A stretch of 64,000 nucleotides of DNA from Rosa chinensis (GCF_002994745.2 NC_037094.1:45583139-45647138); one strand, 5' to 3'; positions 1 through 11,741 are shown, numbered from the stretch's first letter. Notes: generated from the sequence alone by a model not told the origin. Numbers and translations: made by a program.

Positions 1-134
1 TACATCAATTTTGGAGCCGTCGTTGGCGACGAGGCTGCAGATCTCGTGAACGGATTGGTCGACGACGGCAGGGGAAGTGGAGTGGAGGCACTAGCAATTG
101 GCATCTCTGCTGTGTTTGGAGTTTAGGGTTTAGG

Positions 135-223
<89 letters not shown>

Positions 224-425
224 CAGAATGAGAGGAATGAGAGAGAGGTGAGAGACAATTTGCATATCAGAGGTAGGAGAGAGAGATAGACATAATGTAA
301 TTGTTTAATTTGGCTAAGGGTGAAATTGTCTTTTTACATTAAATTGGGTAGCTGGGAATAAAAATCTGTTGCTGGGGTAAGTGGGATAATTCTTGCTTAT
401 TTTGGTGCTTTAGGTCAAGGACCCT
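1..425. mobile_element. Right end of a MULE-like element (left part outside window)
   Basis: The segment at about 315-425 aligns with the right terminal repeat of the MULE-like element at 22158-22262. Shared blocks include an attgggta word, a ggtaagtggg / agtaagtggg word and the order of the A/T blocks between them. A long (GA)n tract sits just inside the end, as in the other copy. Inside that is GC-richer sequence (1-130) which on the minus strand reads like a short captured host 5' exon. I do not recognise the source gene. The target duplication cannot be checked because the left end is missing. Confidence 0.5.
133..221. repeat. (GA)n microsatellite
   Basis: This is a nearly perfect GA dinucleotide run of about 88 bases. 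It creates an artefactual Leu-Ser reading frame on the minus strand. Confidence 0.95.
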
Positions 426-613
426 AAATTTAAATTTAAATTTAATTTTAAGTGTTTATTTATTTTTCTTTTAATATAGTCCTAGAGCCGTTCAGATTAG
501 TGGCTACGGAGGGTGGAGGTGGCAGTTCATGGCCGAGGTTTCCCAGCAAAGTGTGTGGTGTTGTCCAAATGGGTAGATGGTGATTGCCAAGTTAGTTATT
601 TTTTTGTTGGCTT

Positions 614-904
614 GGGCAACTTTAACAGATTCTCCATATTTTTTTTTTCGATTCTACGGAAAAATGAATATCTTTTGCTCCAACAGATTCCCTATAACTA
701 TCTCATTTTAGAGATAGTGAGGAAAGAGAGAACAAAATTTCCTAAATTTACAACAATCTCTAAAATTTTAGAGAGGAATTGTGGAAATTTTAGAGATTGC
801 TATAAAATAGCGAATCTGTTGGAGTTGGAGAAGAAAATTGCTTAAAACTTTGACTTTTGCTTTTCTATAATACAAAAATTATAGAGAAGCTGTTGGAATT
901 GCTC
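614..904. mobile_element. MITE-like palindromic element
   Basis: The outer ends are imperfect inverted repeats: gggcaactttaacagattct at the left and the complement of gagcaattccaacagcttct at the right. A second inverted pair lies inside: gctccaacagattc at 677-690 and its near complement at 811-825. The centre holds a palindrome around tctctaaaattttagaga. There is no coding capacity. The size and nested palindromes fit a non-autonomous DNA transposon. The superfamily is not determined and no clean TSD was identified. Confidence 0.6.
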
Positions 905-1355
905 GTCACCAATTAGCTACCCTAGGTTTCACCTTGGTGTCAATTTGCTACCCTAGGTTTCTCCTTGGTGTCAATTTACTACCTTAGGTTTTCGCAATTA
1001 GCCAATTCGCTGCCCTAAGTATTATTTTTGCCAATTTGTTACCTTATGTTTTCAAAATTAGCCAATTTGCTGCCTTTTTGTCATCTTAATTTGTTCATAT
1101 GTTCGTCCAAAAATGGATTAATTTTGAAAATCTAAGATAGCAAATAGTTAATTTCAAAAATTTAGGGACGTAAATTAGTTAATCTTGAAAGTTTAGAGTA
1201 GCAAATTTGATGAAAGGGTAGCAAATTGGCTAAAATAAAACCTAAAGTAACAAAATTGGCTAATTTTGTAACCTAGGTAGCAAATTAGCTTAAATCTTAG
1301 AGTAGCAAATTGACACTAATTAAGGTGAAACCTAAGTTAGCAATTTGACAATTAT
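905..1355. repeat. Foldback made of short periodic repeats
   Basis: The left arm (905-1080) repeats a unit built around gctaccctaggttt and ccttggtgtcaattt at intervals of about 45-50 bases. The right arm (1140-1355) carries the complementary units (gtagcaaattgacac, aaggtgaaacctaagttagc). The two arms could pair into a long imperfect hairpin. It directly abuts the MITE-like element. No ORF is present. Confidence 0.65.
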
Positions 1356-1612
1356 GCCTTTTTTGTTCGAGGCTTTTAGTTATTTGTTGTTTTTGGACCT
1401 ATGTTCAAATCTCAAATAAGTCCATGTTGTTTCGAGTTAGGGGTGTTGTCATGGATACCAATGAGTGGTTGGAGTTGGGTAGCATGCATTATAAACCTGG
1501 AATTAATTCTCAAAACCTTGTCCTATGGCATTTTATCTGTAAGTCATAACCAAGAGGACTGACTATCAACTATCAGATAGTAGGTTCCTTCTTAGAGAAG
1601 CCTCCATGAAAT

Positions 1613-1618
<6 letters not shown>

Positions 1619-1652
<34 letters not shown>
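1619..1652. repeat. (AT)n microsatellite
   Basis: A run of TA dinucleotides lies in an otherwise gene-free stretch (1360-2230). I saw nothing else in that stretch. Confidence 0.9.
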
Positions 1653-1654
<2 letters not shown>

Positions 1655-2240
1655 CATATTACTAACTTCTAAATGACATAAATAATGATATTCACAACAG
1701 TCGAAAACGAATTTATCTCGAACTAGGTGGACTAGTAAAACACAAAGTTGTGTTCTGCAATGATGAACTCGATCTGCCAGTTTTAGTGTATGCGATTTGC
1801 TTTCAAGTTGCACAAGCCTACCAAATAGCTATACGAAACTATGTGAACAGGTTTGAGGCCTAGCAAAAGCGCTCAAATTGCAACAGATGGGTGGGGAAGC
1901 ATTCCCCTAGTGCCAAGAAAGACAAACCATTAGGCCATTAGGCCAAGAACACAAACGAAAATGCCAGATCATCAATAAGCAAAGTAAATCATTACAGATC
2001 ATCATTTGGTCCATCACTACTAATAATAATAATTAAAGATAATTTAGATCTAACGATCTCATAATTGTTCCACATCGATCTAGTAGGAATACTAATTAGG
2101 AAACTAACTGACTTCAAATCCATGCCGCAGCCACTCACACACCTTCCTTTAGCCAACATCAGTATGTCAATCGCTCCTAATTAAAAAGAAAAACAGAGCA
2201 AGGGATTAGTTTTTGAGGAGATTAACAATTATAATAGTAA

Positions 2241-2910
2241 TTACATGATAATTGGACTTGGAATATACCTCACAATGATGTTATTCTCCTCTGACATCTC
2301 CTCTATTGCTTGATGCTCTGTTTCATCCGCAATGGAAAGTTGAAACTCCCAATTTGGCTCTTTCTCACGGAGCCGAATGAGGAAAGTCAGTTGATCCACA
2401 GAGTTGACCTCCACAACTTCCAGCTTCAACAAGGACTGATACATCTCATAAGCAAAGAGCTCATTGGAAACCTCTTCAAACTTGGTAAGGTACTCAGCTG
2501 GAAATGGCCTTGGCTCCATGTGAACAATACTAGCCTGGAAATACACTCCATGATCAGAACATATTGTTGTCCATCTCTTCTGCAAGTGCTCGTCCATGGC
2601 CACGATCTCCCATTGTCGCTCATCACCACCAAGGAAATACATCGTACTGCCTTCCCAAGGCCCAAGCTGATCTCTGGTGCAGATCCAGTGCTGCTGCTAA
2701 CTCCAAATCTTTGGCCACCTCGATGTCACGTTCGTACATCATCAAGTCATCAAAAGGGAACCAAGCCATGTTCAACATTCCAGCCACAATATCCAACTGG
2801 TGACCCTTCATCAGCAAAATCTGGTAGTGGATCATGATGGCCCTTCAGGTCCTTCAGAAGCAGAGAGGAAGAGTCAGAGCCCCAGGCAAGGAGTGAAATC
2901 ATGAATGAAG
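2241..2910 (-). pseudogene. Unrecognised protein-coding region with frame changes
   Basis: On the minus strand a gene-like protein can be followed through three frames. An N-terminal part starts at an ATG near 2910. A middle part lies at about 2623-2760 (…RQYDVF). A C-terminal part covers 2241-2642 (FLGGDERQWEIV… to …IIVRYIPSP). The middle and C-terminal parts are continuous in sense if the frame moves near 2640, and the N-terminal part needs a second shift near 2755. The composition is acidic and rich in Glu, Leu and Trp, with no membrane segment. A GT donor-like site follows the codons for IIVR near 2270, so a downstream exon is possible. I do not recognise the family. It may be a pseudogene, or a gene with unresolved small introns. 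Confidence 0.45.
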
Positions 2911-3518
2911 GCATGATGAACAAAAGCAAAGACAGTGAGTTGATTTGGGTTGGTTTGAGAAGAAGAAGGTTTAACAGGAGGTAATGAACAAGTGATAAAT
3001 GGATTTCCCTTCATTGCAAGTAGTGGGTTTATATTCACATGGCTTCTCTGTTAGGTAAGTCCCTCCTTAATTTAAGGTGTTGCCTTCTTTAATAAAGAAT
3101 AGACATAGTGGAAGAAAACATGGAACCTAAATTATAGAGGAATTTAAGGCTTCCACTATAACATGTCATGATGAGTGTTCCTCCTTGGCCTATATAAGGA
3201 GAGGTCCTTGCTTATTTGAGGCATCCGATATCTCATTTAATCTCATCCCATCTTCATCCAAGTAGAGAGTGAAGAAGTGTCCACTTTAAGTTGAGAGTGT
3301 AGTAGCTGTTAGGTAGCAAAATAAGTGTGAGAGAGAGAGTTTCTTTCAAGTAGTGTTCTTGAAATAGTGTATCTCTTGTACCCACCTTATCTTAGTAGTA
3401 GTTCTTGTTGTTGCTGCCTCGTGGACGTAGGCAGCTTGCCGAACCACGTTATATCTGGTGTTCACTTTCCTTTACTCCTTTTATTTATTTGCATATTATC
3501 CTTTTGTGGTTAGAGTTA

Positions 3519-3819
3519 TGTAAGATCCTGAATTTTGAAGTCAGTCAAATTTTATTTTTGAGCTTGGAAATGGAAAGTAGATGTCACCACGAGTTCGCAC
3601 CATGATCTACTCACTGAGCGCGTGGTTTTGCTCACCCACCCATCTCTAATACCTCTTGCAGAAAAGTACTTAGGTTTTGACGAGCCGAAGTGGGTTGGAC
3701 GAGCCTAGAATGAAGAGCCTAGAAGGAAGATTTTATTTACATTCTGCCTTGTAACACTCACACCTCAAATTCGGGGTCAGGTGCTTAAAATCCACCGACA
3801 CCGGGTCCGGGGTGTGACA
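3519..3819 (+). repeat. 5' LTR of nested gypsy element, with internal deletion
   Basis: This copy is 301 bp against 1254 bp for its partner. About 950 bp is missing after the word gttcgca (near 3598). The remaining ends match the 3' LTR closely. Confidence 0.85.
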
Positions 3820-3963
3820 GAATGGTATCAGAGCTAACCAGCGATTAGAACCCCAGGATCTGTGGTAGATTAGGATTGTAGTGCAATAGAGTAGAGCCGT
3901 AAGTGTTTTGGGTTTTTTGGGTGAAGTGAATTTCGGGACGAAATTCTTTTAAGGAGGTTAAAT

Positions 3964-5217
3964 TGTAAGATCCTGAATTTTGAAGTTAGTCAAATTTTAT
4001 TTTTGAGCTTGGAAATGGAAAGTAGAGGTCACCACGAGTTCGCAGCATTTTTGGGTGAATTTTTCAGGTTACCGAGCTATTTTTAAGAAATTTTTGAAGT
4101 TTGGATGCAAAGTGCATTTTGTGGTGACGTGGCTCCTTCCTATTGGCCAAAGAGTTTACTTAGTGACCAAGAGTAGCAGCCCAACGTGTCAGTCACAAGC
4201 CCATGAGTCATGTTGACATTTGTCAAGTGGAAAGAAGAAAGGTGATGGAAGCTTGACAAGTGTCACAAGCTTCTTGGTGGTTTATTAAGAGTTAGACATT
4301 TGGCTCATTTCCATTGGTTCTCTTTTCCTATAAATAGGGACCAGCCCCATCTCCAGTACATATTCCCATTTTGCCGAGAGGATCTCTCTCTCTACTTTGT
4401 TTCTCTCTCTAGCTTTCTCTCTCTAAAACTTCGGCGGATCATAACTTTTGATCCGTAACTCCAATTTAGGATCCGCGAAAAGCTACGGATTCGTCTTGAT
4501 GTCCTCTTTCTATCCATAGAGGTTTGAGTTAGATCCAATGGTGATTTCTAGAAGGCTCGGTTTACGATCAGTATTCTAGGAGGCGATTCGTATTATCGAG
4601 GTGAGTGAGTTTGTGTAATATGTTTCAAATATTCTTATTTGCTATAAAAATGGAGGAAAAGCATGATTTTATCTATTTAAGAAATATCTCTCTATTTTCA
4701 AGTGAAGAATGTCTATTTGCGAAAAATGCGGAGTTTATATATATTATGTGCTGGATCCATTGTTTGACTAGTCATGGAACATGAGAACTTCTTGATTGGT
4801 TATGCCGAGGTAAGGATGTGTCACACGGTGGTATAGAGCTAGAGAAGGCCATTAGGGTGCCCATGGTGGTCACTAAATTGAAGGATAATCAATAAGAAGG
4901 GATGATGCGATGTGATGAATTGATGTGCATTGATGTGTATACGCTATACTACTTTCTAGCGTGTGTAAAATGACATGGCTTTACTGGTATATTACATGAT
5001 CTACTCACTGAGCGCTTGGTTTTGCTCACCCACCCATCTCTAATACCTCTTGCAGAAAAGTACTTAGGTTTTGACGAGCGGAAGTGGGTTGGACGAGCCT
5101 AGAATGAAGAGCCTAGCTAGAAGGAAGATTTTATTTACATTCTGCCTTGTAACACTCACACCTCAGATTCGGGGTCAGATGCTTAAAATCCACCGACACC
5201 GGGTCCGGGGTGTGACA
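3964..5217 (+). repeat. 3' LTR of nested gypsy element (full length)
   Basis: This 1254-bp LTR has TG…CA ends. It contains a TATA-like word (tataaatag, near 4331) and CT-rich leader sequence at about 4380-4430, a plausible LTR promoter and transcription start region. The end motif gggtccggggtgtgaca is shared with the 5' copy. Confidence 0.85.
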
Positions 5218-5256
5218 AGTTATTATTTCCGTTCTATTAATTTTCCCAACATTCTC

Positions 5257-5925
5257 TACACTGCACTGCACTCGATGCTTCAGACTTCCTCAGAACGCAC
5301 ATGAGCATGCAAGTACTGATAATGACCTATTCCCACTTCTCTCTTCTTTTTTTCTTTGTTCCACAAGTGTTTTAAAACTCTGGAATTTTGCTAGTCCTAG
5401 TGTCCTACAACTCCTACCCGTTATTAAGGACGTTACAATTAACATCTCAAAATAAAAGTTACAAATAAAAAAAATAAAAATAAAAATTCACTGTCAATGG
5501 ATCAGAGACTGCATTTGAAAAGCCAACTGTTGATTTAGTTATATTCGATCCTTTGTGTTATCAGATCAACTCAAATAGTCAAATCCATATGGCCCATTAA
5601 CTTACCAATGTAGTAACTTGATCAAGATTGTGTTTGAATAACGGAGGGAATAAATACTTATTTTATCTCCGATTTGGATCAGATTGATCCGTTGTCAAGT
5701 ATACGAACACTACCAAGGGGTCATAATCAATTTGGACTGATCCACCATCCTCTTGATGTTTATCATCCCTCAAAATCACTTTTGGCTCACTTTCTTGCCA
5801 TGTAAGTTAAGTTTCTCATACTCGGCTAGAATGAACTCTTAGCGGGAGGTACTCTATATGTAACTTGGCTATTAAAAAAGATAAACACTACGGGTCAAGA
5901 CTGCATTAGGGTGCCATTTTAATTT
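5257..5925. other. Gene-free AT-rich interval
   Basis: I saw no gene, RNA or repeat of note here. It separates the copia solo LTR from the large gypsy solo LTR. Confidence 0.6.
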
Positions 5926-8756
5926 TGTAACATCCCGTATCTTCACTTACCCGTTTACTAGTCATTTGGACGGTAAACGACAACTACTTTCACTTTTACC
6001 GTCGTTTCGATACTTTTAGTGGCCCTAAAATATGACTTTTTGTTCCGGTCAAAATTTGAGAAAATGTTCTTCATGAAAGTTGTAGAGGACGTTAAACCGA
6101 GCGCGTGCATATGTGGTACGTAAAAATCGGAGTTCATATGCGAAAGTTATGGCCAAAATACTAAAGTTACTGTTCATGGTAATTTTCTATAAATAGCCGA
6201 GTTACTGTGGTAAGTTTCCATTTTCGGAAACTTACCGAGCCCTCTCCCCGATTCTCTCTTCCTCTCCGACCTCTTCACCTTCTTCCGGCCATAACTCCTC
6301 CATCCGGCGACGGATTTTGCGGTATAAGATGTCGTTGGAAAGCTCTCTTCCTTCTCTTCATTTCTGGGTTCGTTTCGTAGCTTTATATGAACTGTGGAAG
6401 GTGCAGCAACGAGAAGAAGAAGACGGTCACTGTAGCAGTTTTGAGTCAACGCCGATATTTTCCAATTCCGGCAGTCTCCGGCCACCAAATTGGCGTCGAA
6501 GGTTCGGTTTTTGTCATAGATCATTTCCCCTAAGGTCTTTCATTTCAATTTGCAGTGTAGAGGTCGAATTAACAATTTCAATTTCTAACTTGGAATTTCT
6601 GGAAATTTTTCACGGGCCAAATTGGAGCTCTTCCAGGTAAAATTGGAACTTGTTGTAGTTGAGAAAGAGGTTGGGTTTGTTGAGTAGATGGTACTGCCAA
6701 ATTTTGGTGGCCATCGGAGGTGGTTGCCGGTGGCGTGTGGGGCCCACGCGCTGCCACTGTTGGTGGCGCATGGAGGCGTGTAGGACAGTGTTTTAATTCC
6801 GGTTTTTAGCCCATTAAATCCTATAAATTGTGCAGAGCTTGTATGTGAAGTTTGGTGATTTTTGGAGAAACTTGGAATTAATTATGAATTTCTGAAGTTT
6901 AGGGTTTTGATTACCGAATTACGAGAATCCGACCATCGGATATCTCACGGTTCTGCCTTGGAACCTTTAAATTAACGAATTGGTATTAGTGGTATAATTT
7001 GGGCTAAATCCGAGGAGAATTGGGAGGTGAAATTATGAGGAATTGATTTTAGGAATTGTATTAAATTATTGAAGAATTATTTACGGAATATAATTGTGTA
7101 CAGGACGACGTACCGAGCTATTGCTCGATGACGGAACACAAATGCGTGATCGTCGGAATAGTACTGTGAGTGGACTTTTGTTTTAAATAGCGATGCATGC
7201 ATTTATTTTCTTAAATAATGCTCTAGTGATTATTCATATTACTTTTTGAGGAAATGAATTAATTTTCGGAAATTGATTTCGAATTATATCATGGATTTGC
7301 TTTCAATAATGAGTTTCAAAGGTTGGTTTTGATTTATAATATTATTTGATGAATTCCTTATTTCCGAGGTAAATTTCTGGAATTAAGCATATCCCTAATC
7401 ACCGAGTTAAGCTCCTGGAAGATTTTTAAGATGAGTTTCAATGGAGTTGGATATTCTCAATTGTTTATTGACTTTCAATTTTGGCATCGGGAATGCCTAA
7501 TTAAGGATTTTGGATTTGGTTGGCTTCTTGGAGATTTTGAGAGATTTTTGGAAATGGGATTTACCTAAACTAATTTCCGGTTTTGGTTACGGATTTGAGA
7601 ATATATGGGCATGTGGGACACGCCGTCGATTTATTCCTATTTCTCACTTATCCATTTTGAGATTGAGAGTAATCTTGGCGTGCGGGGTCACGTCGTTGAA
7701 TACATGGTTTCTATCTCGTGAGAAATGTGGGGAAGCTACATGGATTTACTGGTTTTCGATGATTTTTCCTCACCATACGCGGGTTATGTTATTAGGTCTC
7801 CTCCTCACTGACTTTGTGTTGGTGAGTGGCAGTTGAGGTAGCTTGTTCTCCTCCTCACCTACTTTGTGTTGGTGAGTGGCAGTAGAGGTGATTTATTCTC
7901 CTCCTCACGTGGGTGGCAGTCGAGGTTATTTGGTCTCCTCCTCGCACAATCTATGTGTGAGTGGAAGTTGAGGTTATTAGTTCTCCTCCTCGCACAATCT
8001 ATGTGTGAGTGGCAGTTGAGGGTAGGTAGAGCCTGAGAGGCTCCATTTCCCGTATGGTGATATCTCTTCCCCATATCCTTTCATTTCTCGACTAGCGGGG
8101 CCTAGTCTGATTTCTGTGTAACCAGCGGGGCTGGTCTTATCCTGTTGAGTATCGGAGTTTCGATCTTTCCTCTCAGTTGTTTGTGACTAGCTAGCGGGGC
8201 TAGTCGGTTTTTCTTGAGCGGAGCTTCTCGTGATTTGTTTTCTAAATCGTTGCATGCATCGAGAGTTTTTAAGGAAATAAATGTGGGAAAATATAAAATC
8301 CATTTAGTTTAAAAATTGTTTATTTTTGTCCACTCACGCTAACGTATTTTATGTACTTTCCCCTGGGCCCTTCGGTTTCAAATGCCCAGTTTGCAGGCGA
8401 ATTGGTTGAGGTCGGGCGTACACGGGTTGAGGCATAGTCAACAACATGGCTTCCGCATCTGCCTTTGAATTAGGTTTTCCTCTTATACCTTTCTGTTAGA
8501 ATTGCTCTGATTACCTATGGGATTTATGCTATTCGAGTTGAGATGTGTGTTTTGGGAACTGGAGACTGATGTTGATTTGGGGAGCAGGGTGGCTCCAGGA
8601 GCATAAGGATGAATTGATTAAGTGTAAATGTTTTGTACAGGTTTGGGTAGCCCATTTTAGGGGAAGTTCTGCCAAATTTTTGGTAGAATTTCTTCTAAGG
8701 TGAGCCCCGCAGGGTCACTTCAGATTTCAGGGTGAAATCTGGGGCTGGTCCTGTCA
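5926..8756 (+). mobile_element. Gypsy-type solo LTR, 2.8 kb (copy 1)
   Basis: It starts TGTAACATCCCG and ends CCTGTCA, and is flanked by the 5-bp duplication aattt (5921-5925 and 8757-8761). It is 2831 bp long with no internal region. A second copy lies at 56896-59661 in the same orientation, with blocks of near identity along the whole length (for example gttcttcatgaaagttgtag and gttctgccaaatttttggta). A TATA-like word (tctataaatag) occurs near 6188. The ORFs inside it are not convincing genes. Assignment to gypsy rests on the long LTR and 5-bp TSD and is an inference. Confidence 0.85.
7785..8035 (+). repeat. Short tandem array inside the solo LTR
   Basis: Imperfect units of about 45-60 bp built on tctcctcctcac, ctatgtgtgagtggcag and ttgaggt repeat five to six times. 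The same array, slightly rearranged, is at about 58725-58955 in the second solo LTR, so it belongs to the family. Confidence 0.75.
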
Positions 8757-8799
8757 AATTTGGTACTGAAACAGACTTAATAAATAGAGATGGATCTAG

Positions 8800-11480
8800 T
8801 TTAATTTGTGCATCATTTTTTTTTTTTGACAATGCATAGAAACATAAATCGGATTGTTTCTATTAATCGCAGTGATGGGTCTGTTGCTTCTTCGGATATT
8901 GAGATCAAAGATGAAGCTATAAACTTCTTTCAGAATCTCCTTGGTCAAAGTTTTCATCGTTCAAGGTTCTCTTTGGATAATTTGCATTTATTGGGGTTTA
9001 GTCCTATTAGTCTTGATCTTGCAAATTCTCTATGCCACGAGTTCACGTATGATGATATTAAGGCAGTCTATTTCTCTATGAATCCTAATAAGGCTCCGGG
9101 CCCAGATGGTTTTAACTGTTGCTTCTTTCAAAAGGCTTGGTCGATTATTGGTGAAGATGTTGTTGCTGCTGTTAAGGAATTTTTCTCTTCTGGTCTCCTC
9201 TTAAAGGAGTTAAATTCCACCATCATTACTCTTGTTCCTAAAGTGGCTAACCCCACTACTATGAGTGATTTCAGACCTATATCCTGCTGTAACACCTTAT
9301 ATAAAATTATTGCCAAGTTGTTGGCGAACAAGCTAAAGGGCGTTCTTCATCTTATTGTTGGGCCTTCCCAATCTGCCTTCATTCCTGGGCGCAGAATTGG
9401 AGACAATATCCTTCTTGCTCAAGAACTCCTTCGTGATTACCATAAAGCTATTGGTCATCCTAGATGCACTCTTATGGTGGACATTATGAAAGCTTATGAC
9501 ACTTTTGAATGGGATTTCATTCTTGCGACCCTTGAAGCTTTTAATATTCCTCCTACTTTGATTAGTTGGATCAAGAGCTGCATTTCTTCCCTGAGATTTT
9601 CTGTGGCTGTTAATGGTGAACTGGCAGGTTTCTTTGCTAGCAAGTGGGGTTTAAGACAAGGCGACCCCTTGTCTCCCTACCTTTTTGTTATTGCTATGGA
9701 AGCCCTCTCTCTTTGTATTCTTTGAAGAATAAATTGCTCGCCTTGTTTCCGGTATCATTAGAGGTGTGATCAGTTGAATTTATCTCACTTATGCTTTGCT
9801 GATGATCTGCTCATGTTCTGTAATGGTGATGAAAATTCTGTTCTTACTCTCTATGATGCGCTCTCTGATTTTGAATCTTTATCTGGCCTTACTGCAAGTG
9901 TTTCTAAGAGTAAAATCTTTCTTTCTGGTGTGGATGTGAACTCAATTGAATTTATTCTTCAAATTATGAACTTCCATGTGGGGACTTGCCCTGTTCGTTA
10001 CTTGGGTATTCCTCTAATTACTACCAAATTGAGAATGCAGGACTGCTCTCCCTTGATTGATTGAATAGAGGCTCGTATCAAAAGTTGGGAGAATAAGGTG
10101 CTCTCTTTCGCTGGAAGATTGCAACTTATTCAATCTGTTTTATCTAGCATCCACGTGTACTGGGCGTCTCATGTAATTCTTCCCAAAAAAGTTCTCAAGG
10201 ATATCGAAAAAAGGCTTCGTTGTTTTTTATGGGCTGGTAATTGCTTAGGTAAGGCTGCTGCAAAAGTTGCTTGGTCTGATATTTGCCTCCCTAAATCTGA
10301 AGGAGGGCTTGGCATTAAAGATTTACATTGTTGGAACAAAGCTTTGGTGATTCGCCACATTTGGAATCTTGTTTCAGGTTTCTCCAACTTATGGACCAAT
10401 TGGGTGAAAGTTTATTTACCAAGGAATAATTCTTTCTGGAATGCTCCTCATCCTGCCGTGTGTTCTTGGAATTGGAGAAAAATGCTTAAAATTAGGGAGC
10501 TTTGTCGATCTTTCTTTGCTAATATCATTGGTGATGGTCATAATACTTCTTTGTGGTTTGATAATTGGCACCCTCTTGGTCCTCTTACTCTTAGATGGTC
10601 ATCTAATATCATTGCTGATTCTGCTCTCTCTACCTCTGCCATGGTCAGTGATGTTATCTATAATAATAATTGGAGATGGCCTTCTCTCTCTCATGAGTTA
10701 CTAGAGATTTGTGTTTCATTGACCCAAATCATTCCTAACTCTGAGGTTAGTGATTCTGTTCGATGGACTCTTTCTTCGAATGGGGTTTATTCAACTTCCT
10801 CTGCATGGAATGCCCTTCGTTTTTCTAGGCCTATTGTTCCTTGGTATCATTTAGTCTGGTTTGGTAGTTGTGTTCCTAGATGGAGCTTCATCTTATGGCT
10901 TGCTATTAGAGGAAGGTTACCAACTCTGGATCGTGTAAGACTTTTTTCTCCTTTTGCTGCCCATGAATGTGCTTTTTGTCTTGCTGCTGATGAGACTCAC
11001 AACCATCTTTTCTTTGAGTGTGTTTATACCTTTGGCATTTGGACTCAAATTTTGTCTAAATGTGATGTGAGGAAAGGAGAGGATTAATGGCAGCATTTCA
11101 TTCCATGGGCTGCTGCTAACTGGAAGGGTAAATCTTTATCTGTTGCAATAAAAAAGTTGGCATTGCAAGCTGCAGTATATGCTATCTAGCGCGAGAGAAA
11201 TAACCGCAAGTTCCGTAACGAAAGCCTCCCTTATGCTGTTGTGTTCAAGGCAATTGTGGAGTCCATACGGTTATGCTTATTGTCTTGGAAGATCCATCCT
11301 TCTCCTTCTAACAGCTATATTATTCATGAATGGAGACTCCCTTCTTAATGGGGCCATCTCTGGGATGTATAGCTGATAGGTTGTTTGTCTTAGTTTCTCT
11401 TTGTTTTTATGTTCCCTCTTTGCTGAGGTTGTTGCTTTTTAGCTTTTTTAGCTACTGTTACTTAATGTCACTGTTGAATT
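8800..11480 (+). mobile_element. 5'-truncated LINE (L1-type non-LTR retrotransposon)
   Basis: The element encodes the reverse transcriptase half of an L1-type ORF2 with a C-terminal Cys/His region, but the endonuclease half is absent. It begins almost directly after the TSD of the gypsy solo LTR. The 3' part (11349-11480) is T-rich untranslated sequence. The exact 3' end and the target duplication could not be fixed. Confidence 0.8.
8808..11348 (+). pseudogene. LINE ORF2 remnant: reverse transcriptase plus zf-RVT
   Basis: One reading frame can be followed from about 8808 to the TAA at 11346-11348, interrupted by in-frame stops at about 9723, 9759, 10062, 11085 and 11190. Visible RT motifs are KAPGPDG (near 9095), FRPISCCNTLYKIIAKLL (near 9275), QSAFIPGR (near 9370), a degraded motif A DIMKAYD (near 9483), RQGDPLSP (near 9654) and the catalytic FADD (near 9795). 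A zf-RVT type Cys/His stretch (CAFCLAADETHNHLFFEC) lies near 10970. The frame itself is not shifted, so decay has been by point mutation only. The 5' endonuclease domain is missing. Confidence 0.85.
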
Positions 11481-11741
11481 CTTGGCATCCCATTCACTTA
11501 AAATAGAGTTGGATCTTTAGTCTGGCACTCTCACACAGCCATACATCACACCTAATTGTTACACGAAAAAGGAACATATTAAAGGGGCTTGTTTCCAATC
11601 TAGTTTGGCCTCTCACTGATCTTGTATCTCTACACTAAATATATGAATGTTTATCCCAGTCTCCTTAATCGCCATACAGAAACGGTCTCCTTAATCGCCA
11701 TACAGAAAAGGCATACGTCATTTTAATCGCCAGGTGAAACT

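Larger units (their letters stand above)
3519..5217 (+). mobile_element. Nested gypsy element, almost entirely internally deleted
   Basis: Two direct LTR copies, both starting TGTAAGATCC and ending GGTGTGACA, flank only about 144 bp of internal DNA. The internal DNA keeps a primer-binding site (tggtatcagagc, 3823-3834), the end-of-pol remnant tttcgggacgaaattc, and a polypurine tract aaggaggtt before the second LTR. The target duplication agtta is present at 3514-3518 and 5218-5222. Known Tekay/Del-type chromoviruses have the same end-of-pol wording, which is the basis for calling it gypsy. All gag-pol sequence is missing. Confidence 0.85.
3049..5251 (+). mobile_element. Copia-type solo LTR split by a nested gypsy insertion
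   Basis: The LTR starts TGTTAGG at 3049 and ends CCCAACA at 5251, and both sides carry the 5-bp duplication ttctc (3044-3048 and 5252-5256). Without the nested insertion the LTR is about 499 bp (3049-3518 plus 5223-5251). Near its 3' part it has the hairpin typical of Ty1-copia LTRs: cgtgg, acgtaggca, tgcc, ccacg at 3420-3448. No internal region remains, so it is a solo LTR left by LTR-LTR recombination. The plus orientation is inferred from the position of the hairpin. Confidence 0.8.

Noticed and set aside
5..265. Minus-strand ORF with a long Leu-Ser run
   Set aside because: It is the translation of the (GA)n microsatellite and not a protein.
7510..8074. ORFs of 71-108 codons inside the gypsy solo LTR
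   Set aside because: They lie in non-coding LTR sequence, and the second LTR copy does not keep the same frames.
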